Counted from the stretch's first letter, positions 12,201 through 23,877 are shown. The stretch: 64,000 bases of DNA from Gnetum montanum (GCA_015680685.1 MNCI01023425.1:526003-590002); one strand, 5' to 3'. Numbers and translations are program-made. The notes: generated by a model not told the origin, from the letters alone.

Positions 12201-12491
12201 TATGATTTGGGTGCTAATATTGGCAAGATTTTTATATATTCTTGATGCTTGTCTTGTTTTTTTCTTCTAAAACCGTTGCTCATAACCTATTCTTGTTTTT
12301 CTTATTTTCATTGCTGATTCAAATGCAGAGTATATACAAAGTGTTTGACAAATTGCCTTTTTCCAGTGTCTCTACTTTTGCTATCAATAAACATTACTGT
12401 GACATCCAATTCTCAATTCTTATACTGCAAAAACCTTTAATAAATTTTATCATGCCAACCTATTCCATGAAATGGCGAAAATGTGCCAACA
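9277..12491 (-). repeat. E1 5' LTR (3215 bp)
   Basis: It starts TGTTGGCGAACA and ends AATGTGCCAACA, forming a TGTTGG/CCAACA terminal inverted repeat, and is a direct repeat of the left LTR. To its left lies the gag leader; no convincing tRNA-Asp primer site is seen there (the adjacent minus strand is a T-run followed by GAGC). Its first ~1.2 kb (9277-10500) resembles the start of the E2 LTR (27727-28650). Its last ~30 bases resemble the E2 LTR end. The middle differs. A GTTGGCG/CGCCAAC pair near 9278-9316 could form a short stem. Confidence 0.9.
11055..11290 (-). pseudogene. Cellulose synthase (CesA-type) fragment inside the E1 5' LTR
   Basis: This is the second LTR copy of the fragment at 1060-1285. 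It reads SMSKLVQALGVLTNGAFMLN then LDYDDH. It agrees with CesA at SM and LV where the left copy has drifted (SI, LI), so the two LTRs together support the family call. The presence of the fragment in both LTRs at the same place means it was part of the LTR before E1 inserted. Confidence 0.65.
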
Positions 12492-13400
12492 GTATCTTGA
12501 TAATATTACTATCTATTCATGTAGGAAAGATGATCATAAAGCCCATATTCAAGATATTTTCAATAGATGTCGTAAGTTTGGTATATCTCTAAATCTAATG
12601 AAAAAGTATTTTTGGAATAAAATCTTAAAGCCTTCTTGGCCATGTCATATGTTAGAATGATATAGCTATTGATAATTTAAGAATTGAAGTAATTCACAAT
12701 ATTAGACTTCCAACAAATAAGAAATCTCTTAGATCTTTATTTGGAAATATNCGACTTCCAACAAATAAGAAATCTCTTAGATCTTTATTTGGAAATATAA
12801 ATTTTGCTAAAATGTTTATTCTTGATTTCAAAGAAATTAATAAGTCATTAGCCATAATGCTTAAAAAAGATTGCGAATTTAATAAACATCAATATTCATC
12901 AAAGCTCTTAGCAAAATCAAGGAAGTAATAAAAATTGGAGCACCTTATCTTACTAAGCTAAAATTGAAACAATATTTTTAGTTATATTTATTTTCTTCTA
13001 ATGACTCAATTGCTACCATCTTAACTCAAAAGAATAGTGGAGAACAATAGAATTTTTTGGGTACCAAATTAAAGGTTTTGAAATAAATTATATAGAATTT
13101 AAGATGTAGGTGTTTGTAGTTATTAAGACACATATACATTTTAAGTACTACTTGACAAGCATTAGAGCATATCATGATTGTTGAGCTAGTTATTAGACAA
13201 GTTTTAGCTCAAAATGAAATAGGCTTAAAAAGTAAAAAATAGATTGCAAAGATTTAGGCATTCAAATTTTTACTTGAATATTGTAAAATAGTGAAAGGAA
13301 TGGATTAGGTAAGCTTATGATGGGATATCCTAAATAATTTATATTAAATTTTGCTCAAGGAAACTAGTTTATGAATATTCTTGAATTTCTTATCTCTAGA
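12492..13400 (+). pseudogene. E6 RT C-terminus and RNase H remnant
   Basis: It begins at the YLDN-ITIYS box (E1 has YLDDITIFS) directly at the E1 LTR edge, then follows IFNRCRKFGISLN, SNK-SLRSLFG and a heavily frameshifted RNase H region. The second catalytic Asp of RT is Asn. No extra RNase H is seen between this and integrase, matching the E1/E2 domain order. Contains the single ambiguous base of the window (see the duplication at 12705-12798). Confidence 0.8.
12705..12798. repeat. 46-bp exact direct duplication around an ambiguous base
   Basis: The 46 bases 12705-12750 are repeated exactly at 12753-12798, separated only by n (12751) and c. It falls in an RT region that in E1 is single copy. 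The most likely cause is an assembly join where two contig ends overlap; a real tandem duplication is less likely given the n. Confidence 0.85.
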
Positions 13401-13559
13401 AAAATACCAAAGAATTTAAACAAAAGTCAAAGAAGAGATTTTATCAGAAAAGCTAACAAATTTGTCATTAAATATGGAACATTATACATGAAATAATTTA
13501 GAGAAGTACTTTTGGAATGTGTTAAGAATGACAAAATTGAATTTGTATTATATCAATTT

Positions 13560-14640
13560 CATGAGCATTCAAGATTATTCTATGAGTTACCAAAGTTCAC
13601 AATGCAACATGTGTTAATGTATGGATTGTATTGGCCTAAAATGTATCAAGATATCAATGATTAAACATGAAACTATTTCAAATGCCAAGTACATGGCCTT
13701 AAACTAAGTAAAGAAAATGCTCCTTTAAAGTAAGTGATTATTGATAAACATTTTCAACAATTGGAATTGGACTTCATTGGAACTATTAAATCTTCAAGAG
13801 CACACCATAAATTTACTCTCATTACTAGTAATTATTTTACTAAATGTTCATAAGCCAAATCTTTTAGGACAAGTTCCTTATATGATGTGATCATTTTTCT
13901 TGATACCCATATATTAAATCAATTCAAAATAACAAATGCATGAGTTTTAGATAATGGATCCACATTTTAGTCTAAAGAATTTATTAAATGGGCCTAATTG
14001 AAATCAATTCTTCTATTTTCTTCCTCTAATTACTATCCCCAAGCAAATAATCTTGCAAATTAGACCACTAAGAAATTTATTTCTTATATCAAAAAATCAA
14101 TGAAAGGAGGTCCAAGTAACCAGCATGCATATTTATTGTTAGTTTTATGGACTGATCACATAACATATAAAAAATCTATTAGTAGTTCATCTTTCAATTT
14201 GGTATATGCAATAGTTGCTCAAATAACCAATAAAATCATAGTCTATACCTTAGAATTTGTTTAGAAATATAGTGCTAAATGAGATAAGGACTAAAGTCTT
14301 AAGTTTTTGCTATTAAGGAGAGAAGTGAAGATAGAGAAAGCCAAAGATAAATTATTAACATATGCTTTTCAAAGTAAATGATTGTTTGATAGATGAGTTG
14401 TTAAGAAAGTATTTAGGGAAGGTGATATAATATTGCTATGAAAGTTTAAAAATAAGGATGACCATAACAAATTTTCAGCAAAGTGTTCAAGTCCATTTAT
14501 TATTAAATTATAAGTGTTTTATGATACCTATAAACTTTTCACATTGGATGGAATTGAAGTTAACCTTCCATTTAATGCCATCTATTTTAAGAACTACTTT
14601 AGAAAATTGCTAGGAGTGCATCATAATTTAGTAATAGACA
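13560..14640 (+). pseudogene. E6 integrase
   Basis: Order as in E1: MQHVLMYGLYWPKMYQDI, NYFKCQVHGLKLSKENAPLK, LDFIGTI, NYFTKC, VLDNGSTF, KEFIKWA, SNYYPQANNLAN and a C-terminal FSAKCSSPFIIKL, IYFKNYF segment. The first two core Asp residues are present (LDFI, VLDNG); the Glu is replaced (NNLAN where E1 has NGLAE). Many in-frame stops. It corroborates the E1 assignment and shows independent decay. Confidence 0.85.
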
Positions 14641-14869
14641 TGAACTTTAATTGTAAATACTATACATAATTTTCAATAATGATGGATGATCTAAGGAGAG
14701 GTGGGAGAGAATTAGACAAATAAGATCCCAATGACTAAAATTCATCTACATAAAGTCATAGGTAATCCAAGAAATGTACTGAGGAATGATCTAATCACAT
14801 AGACTCCTAGTTAGAAGAAGATTATCATTTAGGAAGATAAAGGATTCTAAGATGAGTCCTTTCATCCCA

Positions 14870-14961
14870 TTTCTAGTCAATTACTATGTTGAACATGTAC
14901 ACAAAGCCTATCATAATATGTTGGGACTTGGTGCATCACCAAATGATTCTTATGCCAATTG
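14870..14961 (+). pseudogene. E6 accessory ORF, part before E5
   Basis: Translates as SPFIPFLVNYYVEHVHKAYH, then LGLGASPNDSYANWL, the counterpart of KPFIPYVMGCCPEHMLKAY in E1. It is interrupted by E5 and resumes at 26789 with EFSFLSFLVQDGMI. The later part to 27152 is a charged tail (EQDEEPIEEKVSSE) like the E1 tail. The Cys pair of the E1 and E2 copies is not kept here. Confidence 0.75.
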
Positions 14962-14966
14962 GTTAT

Positions 14967-16523
14967 TGAGACACCACAAAAACTTCAAGCTCTAGCTTCT
15001 CCACTACAAATTTGGCTAAGTGTCAAAATGGTGGCACTTTGCCCAAATTTGTGTAAGTATCAGAACTATGTTGTCATTGTTGGGACTACGCTCTAGAGAA
15101 TACTCAGCGTAGTCAACCTTGGATGCCAAACTTTGTAGAATTTTCTAACTGTTGGACTACACCTCCTGACTATGATCTAGAGCATAGTTAGCATAGTCTA
15201 TCTAGGAGCTAGATTTTGTAGCATTTTCTCCAAGTGTTGAGCCTATGATCACTACACTTGGGAGCATAGTAGGCCTCCTATCAAGCATAATCATCACTTA
15301 GCCACATTTTGCCAATTTTCACTAGATTTTTTCCTAAGACTAGGACTACACTCTTATCTAGTCTAGAGTGTAGTTAGTGTAGATGGTGAGAAAAGCCTCC
15401 AAAGGTCTCCCAAAGAATAGCACCAACATTTTCATCAACTCCAGTAGTAGCATTTTGTATTTTTGCATCCCCTTCTTTCCAAAAATTGTAACTACGCTCT
15501 ATAGCATAGTCTTGGAGAGTAGTCTCCAAAAGTTGTAGTTTTGGCATTATTTGGCATCTTTTTAGGTACATTGTGGTTTTCTCCATGAAATTGGGCAGCA
15601 TAGTCATAGTCTCTTAGCTTTTCAAACTCTATCAAAGCAACGACACTGCTCAACACTATTTGCAACACCACAAAGAGTAGTTGGGATGAGCATAGTTTCA
15701 ACTACCCCAAAGCATAGTCCCACCTACTGCTCTACCACATGGCACCCAATCCACATTTTGGGGTAACCCTAGACCTATAGATATCCCTAGACCCCCAATG
15801 TTTTAGGGGTTGGAAGTTGGCATTTGCATTTGGCATTTTTTTAGCATTGGCATTCAACACTTAGCTCGTTGGGTGAATGAGACCTAGATGCACTAGCAGA
15901 AAGGTAGAGTTGCACACCATAGCCCATAGCAGCCCTATTGCAGTCCTATAGAACACCCATGGTACACCATGGTCAACACTTGACTTTATGGCTTGACACT
16001 ACCAATATTATGACTATGCTCTTCCACTATGTCTATTATACATCATGTACCTTGTAAACACTTTTTGGAGTTAACTACACTCCCATTTGGGGTAGTGTTC
16101 CATCTCTCTCTCACATTTCTTACATTTTCTAGCATTTTTCTTACACATTTTGAATTTTTTCATGTGTTGTGACATTGTACTCTTCTTGGGCAGTAGTCTC
16201 TGTGCGTTGGCATCCTTGTTTTGCTATAACCCTTAACTATGCTCACCCCGATTTTGTGGCTATGCTCTATACTCACCATAGAACAATGATAGAACACATA
16301 ACATTATTTTGCATTATTCACATTGGCATTTTAGCTAACCATGCCATCCCCCATTTGTATCCATTTTCCCAAATGTTAACTACAAAGTCCCTATTCAATC
16401 GACAAGACCATCCATGATGTTTTACTTCCATTTCTAGCAAGGCCCTTATGTGAAGGCAAGGTTAAGACTACACATCTATCAACCCCTTGGTGATTCCAGC
16501 CACCGACATTTTCAATCATTATA
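14967..16523 (+). repeat. E5 5' LTR
   Basis: It starts TGAGACACC and ends ATCATTATA; the partner is 25206-26783. It contains decayed versions of the palindrome seen twice in the 3' LTR (near 15087-15110 and 15167-15190) and a changed TATA box (TATAGATA at 15776-15783 where the partner has TATAAATA). Many CATAGTC half-sites are scattered through the first kilobase. Confidence 0.88.
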
Positions 16524-16545
16524 GTTTTTGGCACTAGCAAGAGGG
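16524..16545 (+). other. E5 primer binding site (probable tRNA-Asp type)
   Basis: After the LTR end the strand reads gtttt then TGGCACTAGCAAGAGGG, which resembles the tRNA-Asp-complementary site better seen in E3 (TTGGCACCGTTGCTGGGGAC). Several positions differ, so the call rests on location as much as on sequence. Confidence 0.55.
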
Positions 16546-17564
16546 CGTGCCATTTCTTTTTTTGCATTTTTTGTGGTTTTCTTTGTGTGCTTTCTGCACC
16601 CCCATTGGTGTATATTGGTCCCTATTGTCAATCTCTCTAAGACCCCACATGATGGCCCAAACCATGTCATTTTACAACTTTTTCGAAGTCTACATTTTCT
16701 AAGTGTAGGGAGCATAGTTGGTGTGGATATAGTCTTCATACTTAGCATTTTTTCTATAGTTTTATACTTTGACATTTTTCGTACAATTTTAGATTTAGCC
16801 TTTTTTCTATGATTTCCAGAGTTAGCCATTTTTTGGAAACAACAACTCTCACAACCTAATTTGTGAACATGAATACAGATCAACCTTCCATATTAGCATC
16901 TAATGCATTTTACACCTTCATGATCCACCCAAAGTATGTTGCACTAAGCCATGAACAATACATTTTTTTAATGTAAAAATCCAAGTAGGAATACCCATGG
17001 ATAGCCTTGACTTAGAGGCAAAATAGAACTACGAATGAGTCCATAAAGATGGATGAGAGTACAACCCTACCTTGTTTGACATAATCACACTCATGGAGTC
17101 CTACCATGAGCTATTTTTCCAACTCATCCATGCGAATGAGCATGCTATAGGAACTAGCCATGAGGAAGCCTCATAGGAGGAGGAAGATGAGTTCGAGGCT
17201 TGCTCCAAACACAGAAGCCCTCTTTACATAGTCTTTGAAAAATATTCCATGGTTTAGTAGCAAATGTATTTTCCAAACCCTCTTCTCACACAGGGGACTC
17301 CTCTTAGCTATAAACAATTTAGTTATCCTATGTCTCACCTATTTCATTGGTCCCCTCAGTGTTCGTTCAACCCATGTGTGTGTGTCCTACCTTGGTCACT
17401 ATGCCCATCATTTAGCATTCACATCAACTACACACATCCACTAAGATGTTAAACTAGAAAAACCTATCTAGTATGATGTTAAATAGCAAAACCTATCTAT
17501 TACAATGTTAAACTAACAACAACTATCCACTACGATGTTAAATTGGTAAACTTCTACTAAAACC
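16546..17564 (+). other. E5 leader before gag
   Basis: About 1 kb without a recognisable protein. Near its end (17420-17550) four imperfect ~36-base units share the core ATGTTAAACTAGCA, the same core that fills 20330-21270. No promoter beyond the LTR is evident. Confidence 0.55.
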
Positions 17565-18900
17565 ATGAAGGTGGTGGACTTCTACTAGGATGATCCTATA
17601 AGTCCTACAGTACCACCCTTGACCCTACCAACTAGGGTTTTGCTACCTCAACTTATCAAGTATAACAATGAGGGGAATCCAAATGCACTCTCGATTACAT
17701 TTAGGTCTCAATGTCTACTATTGCAAGCCTAGCTACATGCCATCATGCATGTCTTTTCCATGTCATTAACTAACAAAGCCCTAGATTGGTATTGTGCACT
17801 ACCCATGGCCTTTATCTCCTCCTTAGAGGACCTTTTCAGCTAGTTTCTGACATACTTCATGTATAATCTAAAACCTAAAGTAACTATTAACTAGCTCATG
17901 TAGGTCAAGCAAGGGCCCTTAGAGCCTGTGGAAAAATTCATCCAATGAAGGAGTGCCACATTGTAAGAAATCTATGAGCCACTAGCAGAGACTCACCTTT
18001 TGGCCATCTTTAAGGGTGTAATTAACAAATTCATTAAGTCAAAACTATGCTTCTTGGCCCCAAAGTCCCTTAATCAAGCCTTCACCCAAACTAAGGTCAT
18101 AGAGGAGGTAGTGCAAGCAAGCAATGACCTGGCCTATGTGGCCTACAAAAACCAGCATGCATGTAAGAAAAATGCAATAGTGGTAGTGGTGGCCATAAAT
18201 AACAAAGCAACCAACTGAGGTTTGATGGCTAAACAACCCAATGCCCTAGCTCACAAAGTTTCCAACTCTAGCACCAACCCACCTACATCATTAGGGGCCA
18301 CAACATAAGACATTTCAAGGTCCCACTTTGAGCACAAGGATCACTCAAGGTATGTCCTGCTACTAATGAAACCCTTCAAATTTCTAGAGAAACTGCTAAA
18401 AGATAGGAAAATCTAATACAAATGAGCATTAGAGAATGCTCACCAAAAACATGACAAGTACTATGAACTACTAAGGAACCATGCCTCAGCAATACCAAAT
18501 GAGCCCCTAGTCCCACAACACTTTAAGCTAGACTAATTCTATCAATACCACTAGTTTTCTAGTCATAGTATGAACAACTTCTAGGCTAAGCAAGATGACT
18601 TGCAAGGAATGATGGAAAGGGACCAACTAATGCTCGGCATAGCGAGCCAATCCAGCATAGATGATGATCCCTACATCATAAACTTCATCAACATAGGTGG
18701 TAAGTCTAAACTTGCATAATAACCTTTTGTGATCTGTGTGTCTCCTAGCAAGGCAAGGATCCCCTTGACCTTCATAAGCAAGAGGCCTTCTTTCATGGTC
18801 AAAGTGTCACCTCAGGAACCCACAACACCCTTTGTGGTCAAGGTCCCATAGCAATCATTTGCTAAGATGTTAAATTGACAAAACTCATTTGCTAAGATGT
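17565..18900 (+). pseudogene. E5 gag
   Basis: The ATG at 17565 opens a frame (MKVVDFY, then a TAG) that stays readable for about 400 codons with stops. The capsid-type region has NKALDWYCALPMAFISSLED, then LFS-stop-FLTYFMYNLKPK, LMQVKQ-like GPLEPVEKFIQ and HLLAIFKGVINKFI, the pattern of plant gypsy Gag (WF-LP, DL-F, KQ-E-V-FI, H). A charged tail follows. No CCHC knuckle is clear. Two units of the ATGTTAAACTAGCA motif lie just after it (18855-18912). Confidence 0.75.
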
Positions 18901-19479
18901 TAAACTAGCAAGCTACACCTACAACTACTAAACAACCACTATTTATCATTAGGATGCCAGAAAGTGATGGTCCCTCACCTACCCAAAGCTTGATTGTGAA
19001 CAATGTGTTAGTCCTTGCTCTTTCAAGGGCCACTCCCACTAGCAGCCCAAGTAGGCCTACCAAATGGCAATGCAAGAGGTCAAATGAGGACCTTGCAAAT
19101 CCCATGGCTAAAGTAGAGGCCATAACTAGGAAGCCACAATAAAATACTAGGATGGTAGTCCCCAAGCAAGCTAAACAAAACAAGCCCAAGTCCCCTCCAC
19201 TAGAGATCCATCTATCAAGCCACATGGAGGAGGTCAAGGCCAACATAATGGTTGATGATAAGGATTTTTTGGCTACATGAACCTAGGTGAAACAAATGCT
19301 CAAGCAGAAAAACATAATACTAAGCTTGTATGACCTAGTCATGACCTCATTTTCTTACTACTAAGTGCTATCTTAAATGTTGGCCTCTGTTCCTCTTATG
19401 GAGGACATTCCTACAGATGAGAATGCCATCCATGTAGTGATGTTACCCTTGGCACCATAGCAATTGAGCTCAACATCCC

Positions 19480-19900
19480 TAACCTTTCACGATGACATCG
19501 TCAAGGTCAACCCTAAATGAGGAAAGGTCACAATAGCTCCACTATCTATAAGCATACGTGTTGGGTAGTACACCATCTGTAGGGTGCATGTTGATGATGG
19601 TGCAGTAACAAACATAGTTTTGTACTCCATCATCAATAGACTAGGCTTGGTAGCCAAGATCAAGCCCACCAAAACTACATGTCTAAATCCTTCAATAGAT
19701 CAAGCATCATTATCAGGGGTATCAACATAGCCTTCGTGGTAGGGGAGTAGTTCCCCACCTCTATGAAATTCATAGTCATAGAGGAGATTCCAAGCTTTAA
19801 CCTGATCCTAGGTAGGCCTTGGCTAGCTCAACTACAAGCTGTCTCCTCTCCCATCCATCAAGAAATCCACCTTCTATATGAAGGTAGTTAAGTTATCATC
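19480..19900 (+). pseudogene. E5 aspartic protease
   Basis: The active-site region reads RVHVDDGAVTNIVLYSIIN (families have DxGA with a hydrophobic lead), followed downstream by FNLILGRPWLAQLQAVSSPI and HQEIHLLYEG, the usual second half of plant gypsy proteases. The catalytic Asp is present, unlike in E1 and E2. It is broken by several stops. Nothing after about 20240 can be read as RT. Confidence 0.75.
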
Positions 19901-20329
19901 CACAGTCACAACACCTCCCCTCTAGCTACCCATCATGTAGACATGGGACAAGTGTTAGAGGTGGAGTTTCTTGGTGATGCACCTATGGCAACCAATGCAA
20001 CACCTAAGGCTAAAATACTCAAGTGAGTGGTTGAAGCTAACAACCTCCTAAAGGTCACTAGGCCCTACGTGCATCCTAATCCATGTCTGATTAGGAAGCA
20101 ACTACTTGACCAAGGTACCCCCTTGGCCAAGAACATGCTAGACACCCACCTTCCTGTTGCCTCCACGTATCACACATTTTTGATTTTTACTTGCATCACT
20201 TTTATTCATGCATTTACATTTCACCTCCGCACTTAGTTTACATATTATTTTACTTTGTTTACATAGTTTTTCTTTGTTTACACTTTCATCCACTTAGCTT
20301 ACACATTGAATGAAAAACATTAAAATCCA

Positions 20330-21270
20330 TAAAATCAAAAATAGCATGTGCTCACAAAGGCCTTAAACTAGCATACAACCCATCATAGCTAGCACTGCTA
20401 TGCAATATGCTAGCAACGCATACCCTGCCATGGAATTAAATTGGCAATGAATGGCCTGAAAAGGCCTTAAAATAGCATATGGCTCACCATGGCCTTAAAC
20501 TAGCACTACTATGCAACATGTGAGTAATGCATGATCCGCCATGACCTTAAACTAGCAACACATGGTCCGCAAAGGCCTTAAATTAGCGTATGATCCACCA
20601 TGGCCTTAAACAAGCATTTCTATGAAACATGCGAGTAGTGCATGATCCACCATGGCCTTAGACTAGCAATGCATTTCCCACAAAGGTCTTAACCTAGTGT
20701 ACAACCCACCATGTCCTTAAACTAGTAACGCATGACCTAAAAAGGCCTTAAACTAGCATATAGCCTACCATGGCCTTAAATTGGCAACACACCATGACCC
20801 ACCATGACCTTAAACTAGCACCTCTAGCCTAGAATGACCTTAAACTAGCACCTCTAGCCTGGGAATAGCCTTAAATTACCGATATAGTTCAAAATGGCCT
20901 AAAATTATCACTTTTCACAATGCTTTCCTCTCATTTGTGAATTGTAAATTCATTTATGATGGGTGCCACTTGATGTTGTTTTTCTAGCCATTTTTTGTAG
21001 GATCTTGTAGGCACATAGCATGGTTACACATACAACACCGTACTTCACTAGAGCAAGGTAAGCATTCATTTGCAATGATGTTAAAATTAGAACATTTGTC
21101 TGCCATGATGCTAAAACTAGCATAGCTTGTCTTTGGATCATGATGTTAAACTAGTACAACACCATCTGCTATGATGTTAAACTAGCACATAACAATATAC
21201 TAGAACAATAAACTAGTGCACCACAATCTGCAAAGACCTTAAACTAGCTTCATAGTTCAACACACATACT
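20330..21270 (+). repeat. E5 degenerate tandem repeat, core CCTTAAACTAGCA
   Basis: About 0.9 kb of 35-65-base units, most containing ATGGCCTTAAACTAGCA or ATGATGTTAAACTAGCA and often GCAACGCATG or CCACCATGG nearby. Unit length and order vary. The same core occurs before gag and between gag and protease. No coding potential. Confidence 0.8.
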
Positions 21271-22740
21271 TCTATGAACAAGCAAGCTAGCATTTTGTTG
21301 ATCTTTTGGAGTTGCCTTTGGGCATTTTGTTGACCTTCCAAAACTCTTGCCACAATTACCAAAACTACGAACTCCAAGTTACACTAGCAACATTACCGAC
21401 CTTGGGCATTTTACTGGTGCTTTGAGCTCTCATCATCAGCACAACCCTTTAAAGTAGTTGCAACATCATTACTCTAGTGCCTTTACTGGCTCTTCAAGCA
21501 CTTGCAACTGGTACAACTATGGTAGCACTTGCAGCACCTTTGCATTTGGCATTTTCATTTGCATTTTATGTTTTGTGGTTTTTTTGTCTCCTCAAGGTTG
21601 TGTTTGCAAGATGAAGCCCTAGAGGCATTCTACAAAGGTGCATCTCATCATAGTGGTAGGTCACCACATCGCTTGAATGTACTTGATTAGACTAGCTAAG
21701 CCTCTTAAGAGTGCACATCCCCTTCCTTGCATTATAGCCTCCACATACACCCTTGCATTCCAATCCCTCTTACATTCTTCACATCACCCTTCATGCAAAC
21801 CTTCTAATGCATATGCACTATAATGCACAATGCAATTTTCTTCACGTCAATTGTAGAACATAAGACAAATGTAATGCAAGTCATCCCATGGGAAACCTCT
21901 ATTGGCTAGTCAACACCCAAGTGGATGTAACACAACTCATCCCTAGGAGGAAACACCTATCCTACCAATGCAACACGATTGCATCAAAATAAAGCCCATC
22001 TACTCAATGACCCACACCTTGCAGCTAGCATTCAGTAGCAAGCCAAACCTAATAGAGGTTCGCCTCATAGCAAAGCAAAGAAGAAAAGCAAAAAAGGTAA
22101 GTGTTGAACCCAAGAATTTGGTCTGGTTTTTAATAAGTATTTTGTTAAAGGCATGCATTTCAATTAATTTCATATTATTAATTAGTGTTAAATTAATATT
22201 TATGTTATTTTATTTTAGTGGGGAGTATTAGTTCATTATTATTAGTTTGTTAGTTTATTTTAATTAATATGATATATTATTATATATTAATTCATTTTAT
22301 ATATAATCATAGATGTAAATTATATAAAGACATTATATATTAATGTTATATATAAATATATATAATTATATATAAACATTATAGTTAATTATAGTATACA
22401 TGAACATTATAAAATTATCATAGTTTACATTATATATATATATATATAAATGTTATATATTATTAAGGCACTGTTGGTATCCTTTGGCTCACCGCACAAC
22501 AACATGAAATATTAAATTATCAGTAAGATTCTATTGCTACATTTGGAATTCATGATGTTCAGGAGCCTCCTACAAGTGACATGCCTAGTGGATAATATCA
22601 ACACCAAGAAGGGCATCATGGTGTTGGCCATGAACAACCAAGAAATGATGGCCAAGCACGGAGCATCAGAACCCTGCATCTAGCATTCAAGGTGCATTTT
22701 CAGTCTTGTAAATCCTTATTCCCATCACACTGCATGGTGA
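21271..22740 (+). other. E5 non-coding stretch with an AT-rich block
   Basis: 21271-22100 shows no protein I recognise. 22130-22460 is very AT-rich with a short (TA)n run at about 22432-22449. A possible small insertion boundary (TGTTGAACC near 22107) is discussed under rejected items. From about 22490 the sequence leads into the formin fragment; 22550-22740 may be decayed upstream formin or intron sequence but is not identifiable. Confidence 0.5.
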
Positions 22741-22744
22741 CAAG

Positions 22745-23345
22745 ATGCCGAAGCTGAAATTGAAACCTCTACACTAGGACAAAGTCTATGCAAATCCCAA
22801 GAAAGCCATGGTCTAGGATTAGCTTAAATTAGGCTTATTCCAATTGAATGAGGAAATGATTGAAATGCTTTTTGTTTACAATAGCCCTCAACCTACTAAG
22901 ACCAATCTGGAAATGTAATCTACTGCAAATAGTCTAGCTTCCTTGAATCAGAGGCTTCTAGATCCCAAGAAGTCCTAGAATATTACTATTCTGTTGAGGG
23001 CTTTGAATGTGACCAAGGAGGAAGTATGCAAGGCATTAGTGGATGGTACCTATGATAGCATCAACATTGATCTTTTAAAGACATTATCAAAAATGGCACC
23101 GTCAAGGGATGAAGAATTAAGACTAAAGGAATATAATGGTGATATTTCTAAAATTAATGTCTTTGAGCATTTTCTAAAGACTTTGTTAGAAAATCCATTT
23201 TCTTTCAAATAGGTTGATGCAATGATTTATAAAGAAAAAATTTAGGAATATTTTGTTTGCATAAAGAAGTCTCTACAAACACTAGAAGCATATTTTTATA
23301 AAAGTTATTAGAGGCAGTCTTGAAAATGGACATAGGATGAAGTTT
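22745..23345 (+). pseudogene. Formin FH2 domain fragment, first exon piece
   Basis: The strand encodes PKLKLKPLH-stop-DKVYAN, MV-stop-D, LFQLNEEMIEMLF, RLLDPKKS-stop-NITILL, RALNVTKEEVCKALVDGTYD, LKTLSKMAPSRDEELRLKEY, NVFEHFLKTLLENPFSFK, VDAMIYKEKI and, after a one-base deletion, KLLEAVLK followed by G-x-RM. This is the N-terminal half of a plant class I formin FH2 domain in unbroken order. FH2 nucleates and caps actin filaments. Three stops stand at Trp or Gln positions (LHWDK, VWD, AQN). It lies in sense inside E5, between the repeat tract and the 3' LTR. Confidence 0.92.
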
Positions 23346-23877
23346 GTTCAAGGTCAAGGCTATGGAAGATGCTACTATTGTAGATGATGATGATGGTGAT
23401 GAAGAAAATGATAATGGGATTTTGGTTTTTAGAAAGATGGATTTCAAGCTATGTTTGTAGTGGGATGCCACTCTACATCTACTATCATCATTGAGATTCC
23501 AAGCTCATGAGCTTTGCCTACCTAGAAACATGGATTTGAGCAATGCACTATTTAAAATTTTGGAGTTTCTGGTTCTCATGAAGGATCATCTCTTCTATGT
23601 TAGGCCTCCTAGGAATCATCATCGCCATTGCTCCACCAGGATGATGATGATGAGGTTTTAGGCAGGTGGGGGTTTTCAAGATTCTGGTTTTCTACTTTGT
23701 TGTGTTTTCTTATGTTTGTTGATTGATTTCTGGAACAAACCAAAAATTTTATTTTTTTTGAAAAAGGGATTTCTTTGATTGACCAGAATCATCATCTATG
23801 AAGTGGTAAATGCCCCTAGATTGTTATGGTACAATAGGTTTTGTTTGTTGTGTGTTTTATTTCTATCTTTCTTTGTG
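23346..23877 (+). other. Probable retained formin intron
   Basis: The FH2 match stops at the RMN position with a GTTTGT donor-like sequence and restarts at 23878 after a pyrimidine-rich tract. No coding match lies between. Plant class I formins commonly have an intron at this place in FH2 (from memory). The acceptor dinucleotide is changed. Confidence 0.65.

Larger units (their letters stand above)
1..12491 (-). mobile_element. E1: Ty3/gypsy Tat-type LTR retrotransposon, left end outside window
   Basis: The element reads right to left. Its 5' LTR is 9277-12491, then come gag, protease, an RNase H, reverse transcriptase, a second RNase H, integrase and an accessory ORF, then the polypurine tract and the 3' LTR (1-2481, cut by the window edge). 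The two LTRs align from the first bases of the window (compare 20-120 with 10030-10130). The right LTR starts TGTTGG and ends CCAACA. Right of 12491 the sequence runs directly into the YLDN box of another gypsy RT on the plus strand (E6), so E1 inserted into that gene. The motif GYISIDYSHMWLPWKG after the protease is typical of Tat-lineage polyproteins. All ORFs are interrupted, so the copy is dead. Confidence 0.9.

Noticed and set aside
16512-16883. Overlapping ORFs of 123 and 94 codons on opposite strands in the E5 leader
   Set aside because: Simple low-complexity composition (Lys/Met-rich one way, Phe-rich the other), no family resemblance, and they overlap each other; chance open frames.
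20330-21270. CRISPR-like array
   Set aside because: Unit and spacer lengths vary, units are degenerate, no cas genes, and the context is a plant retrotransposon.
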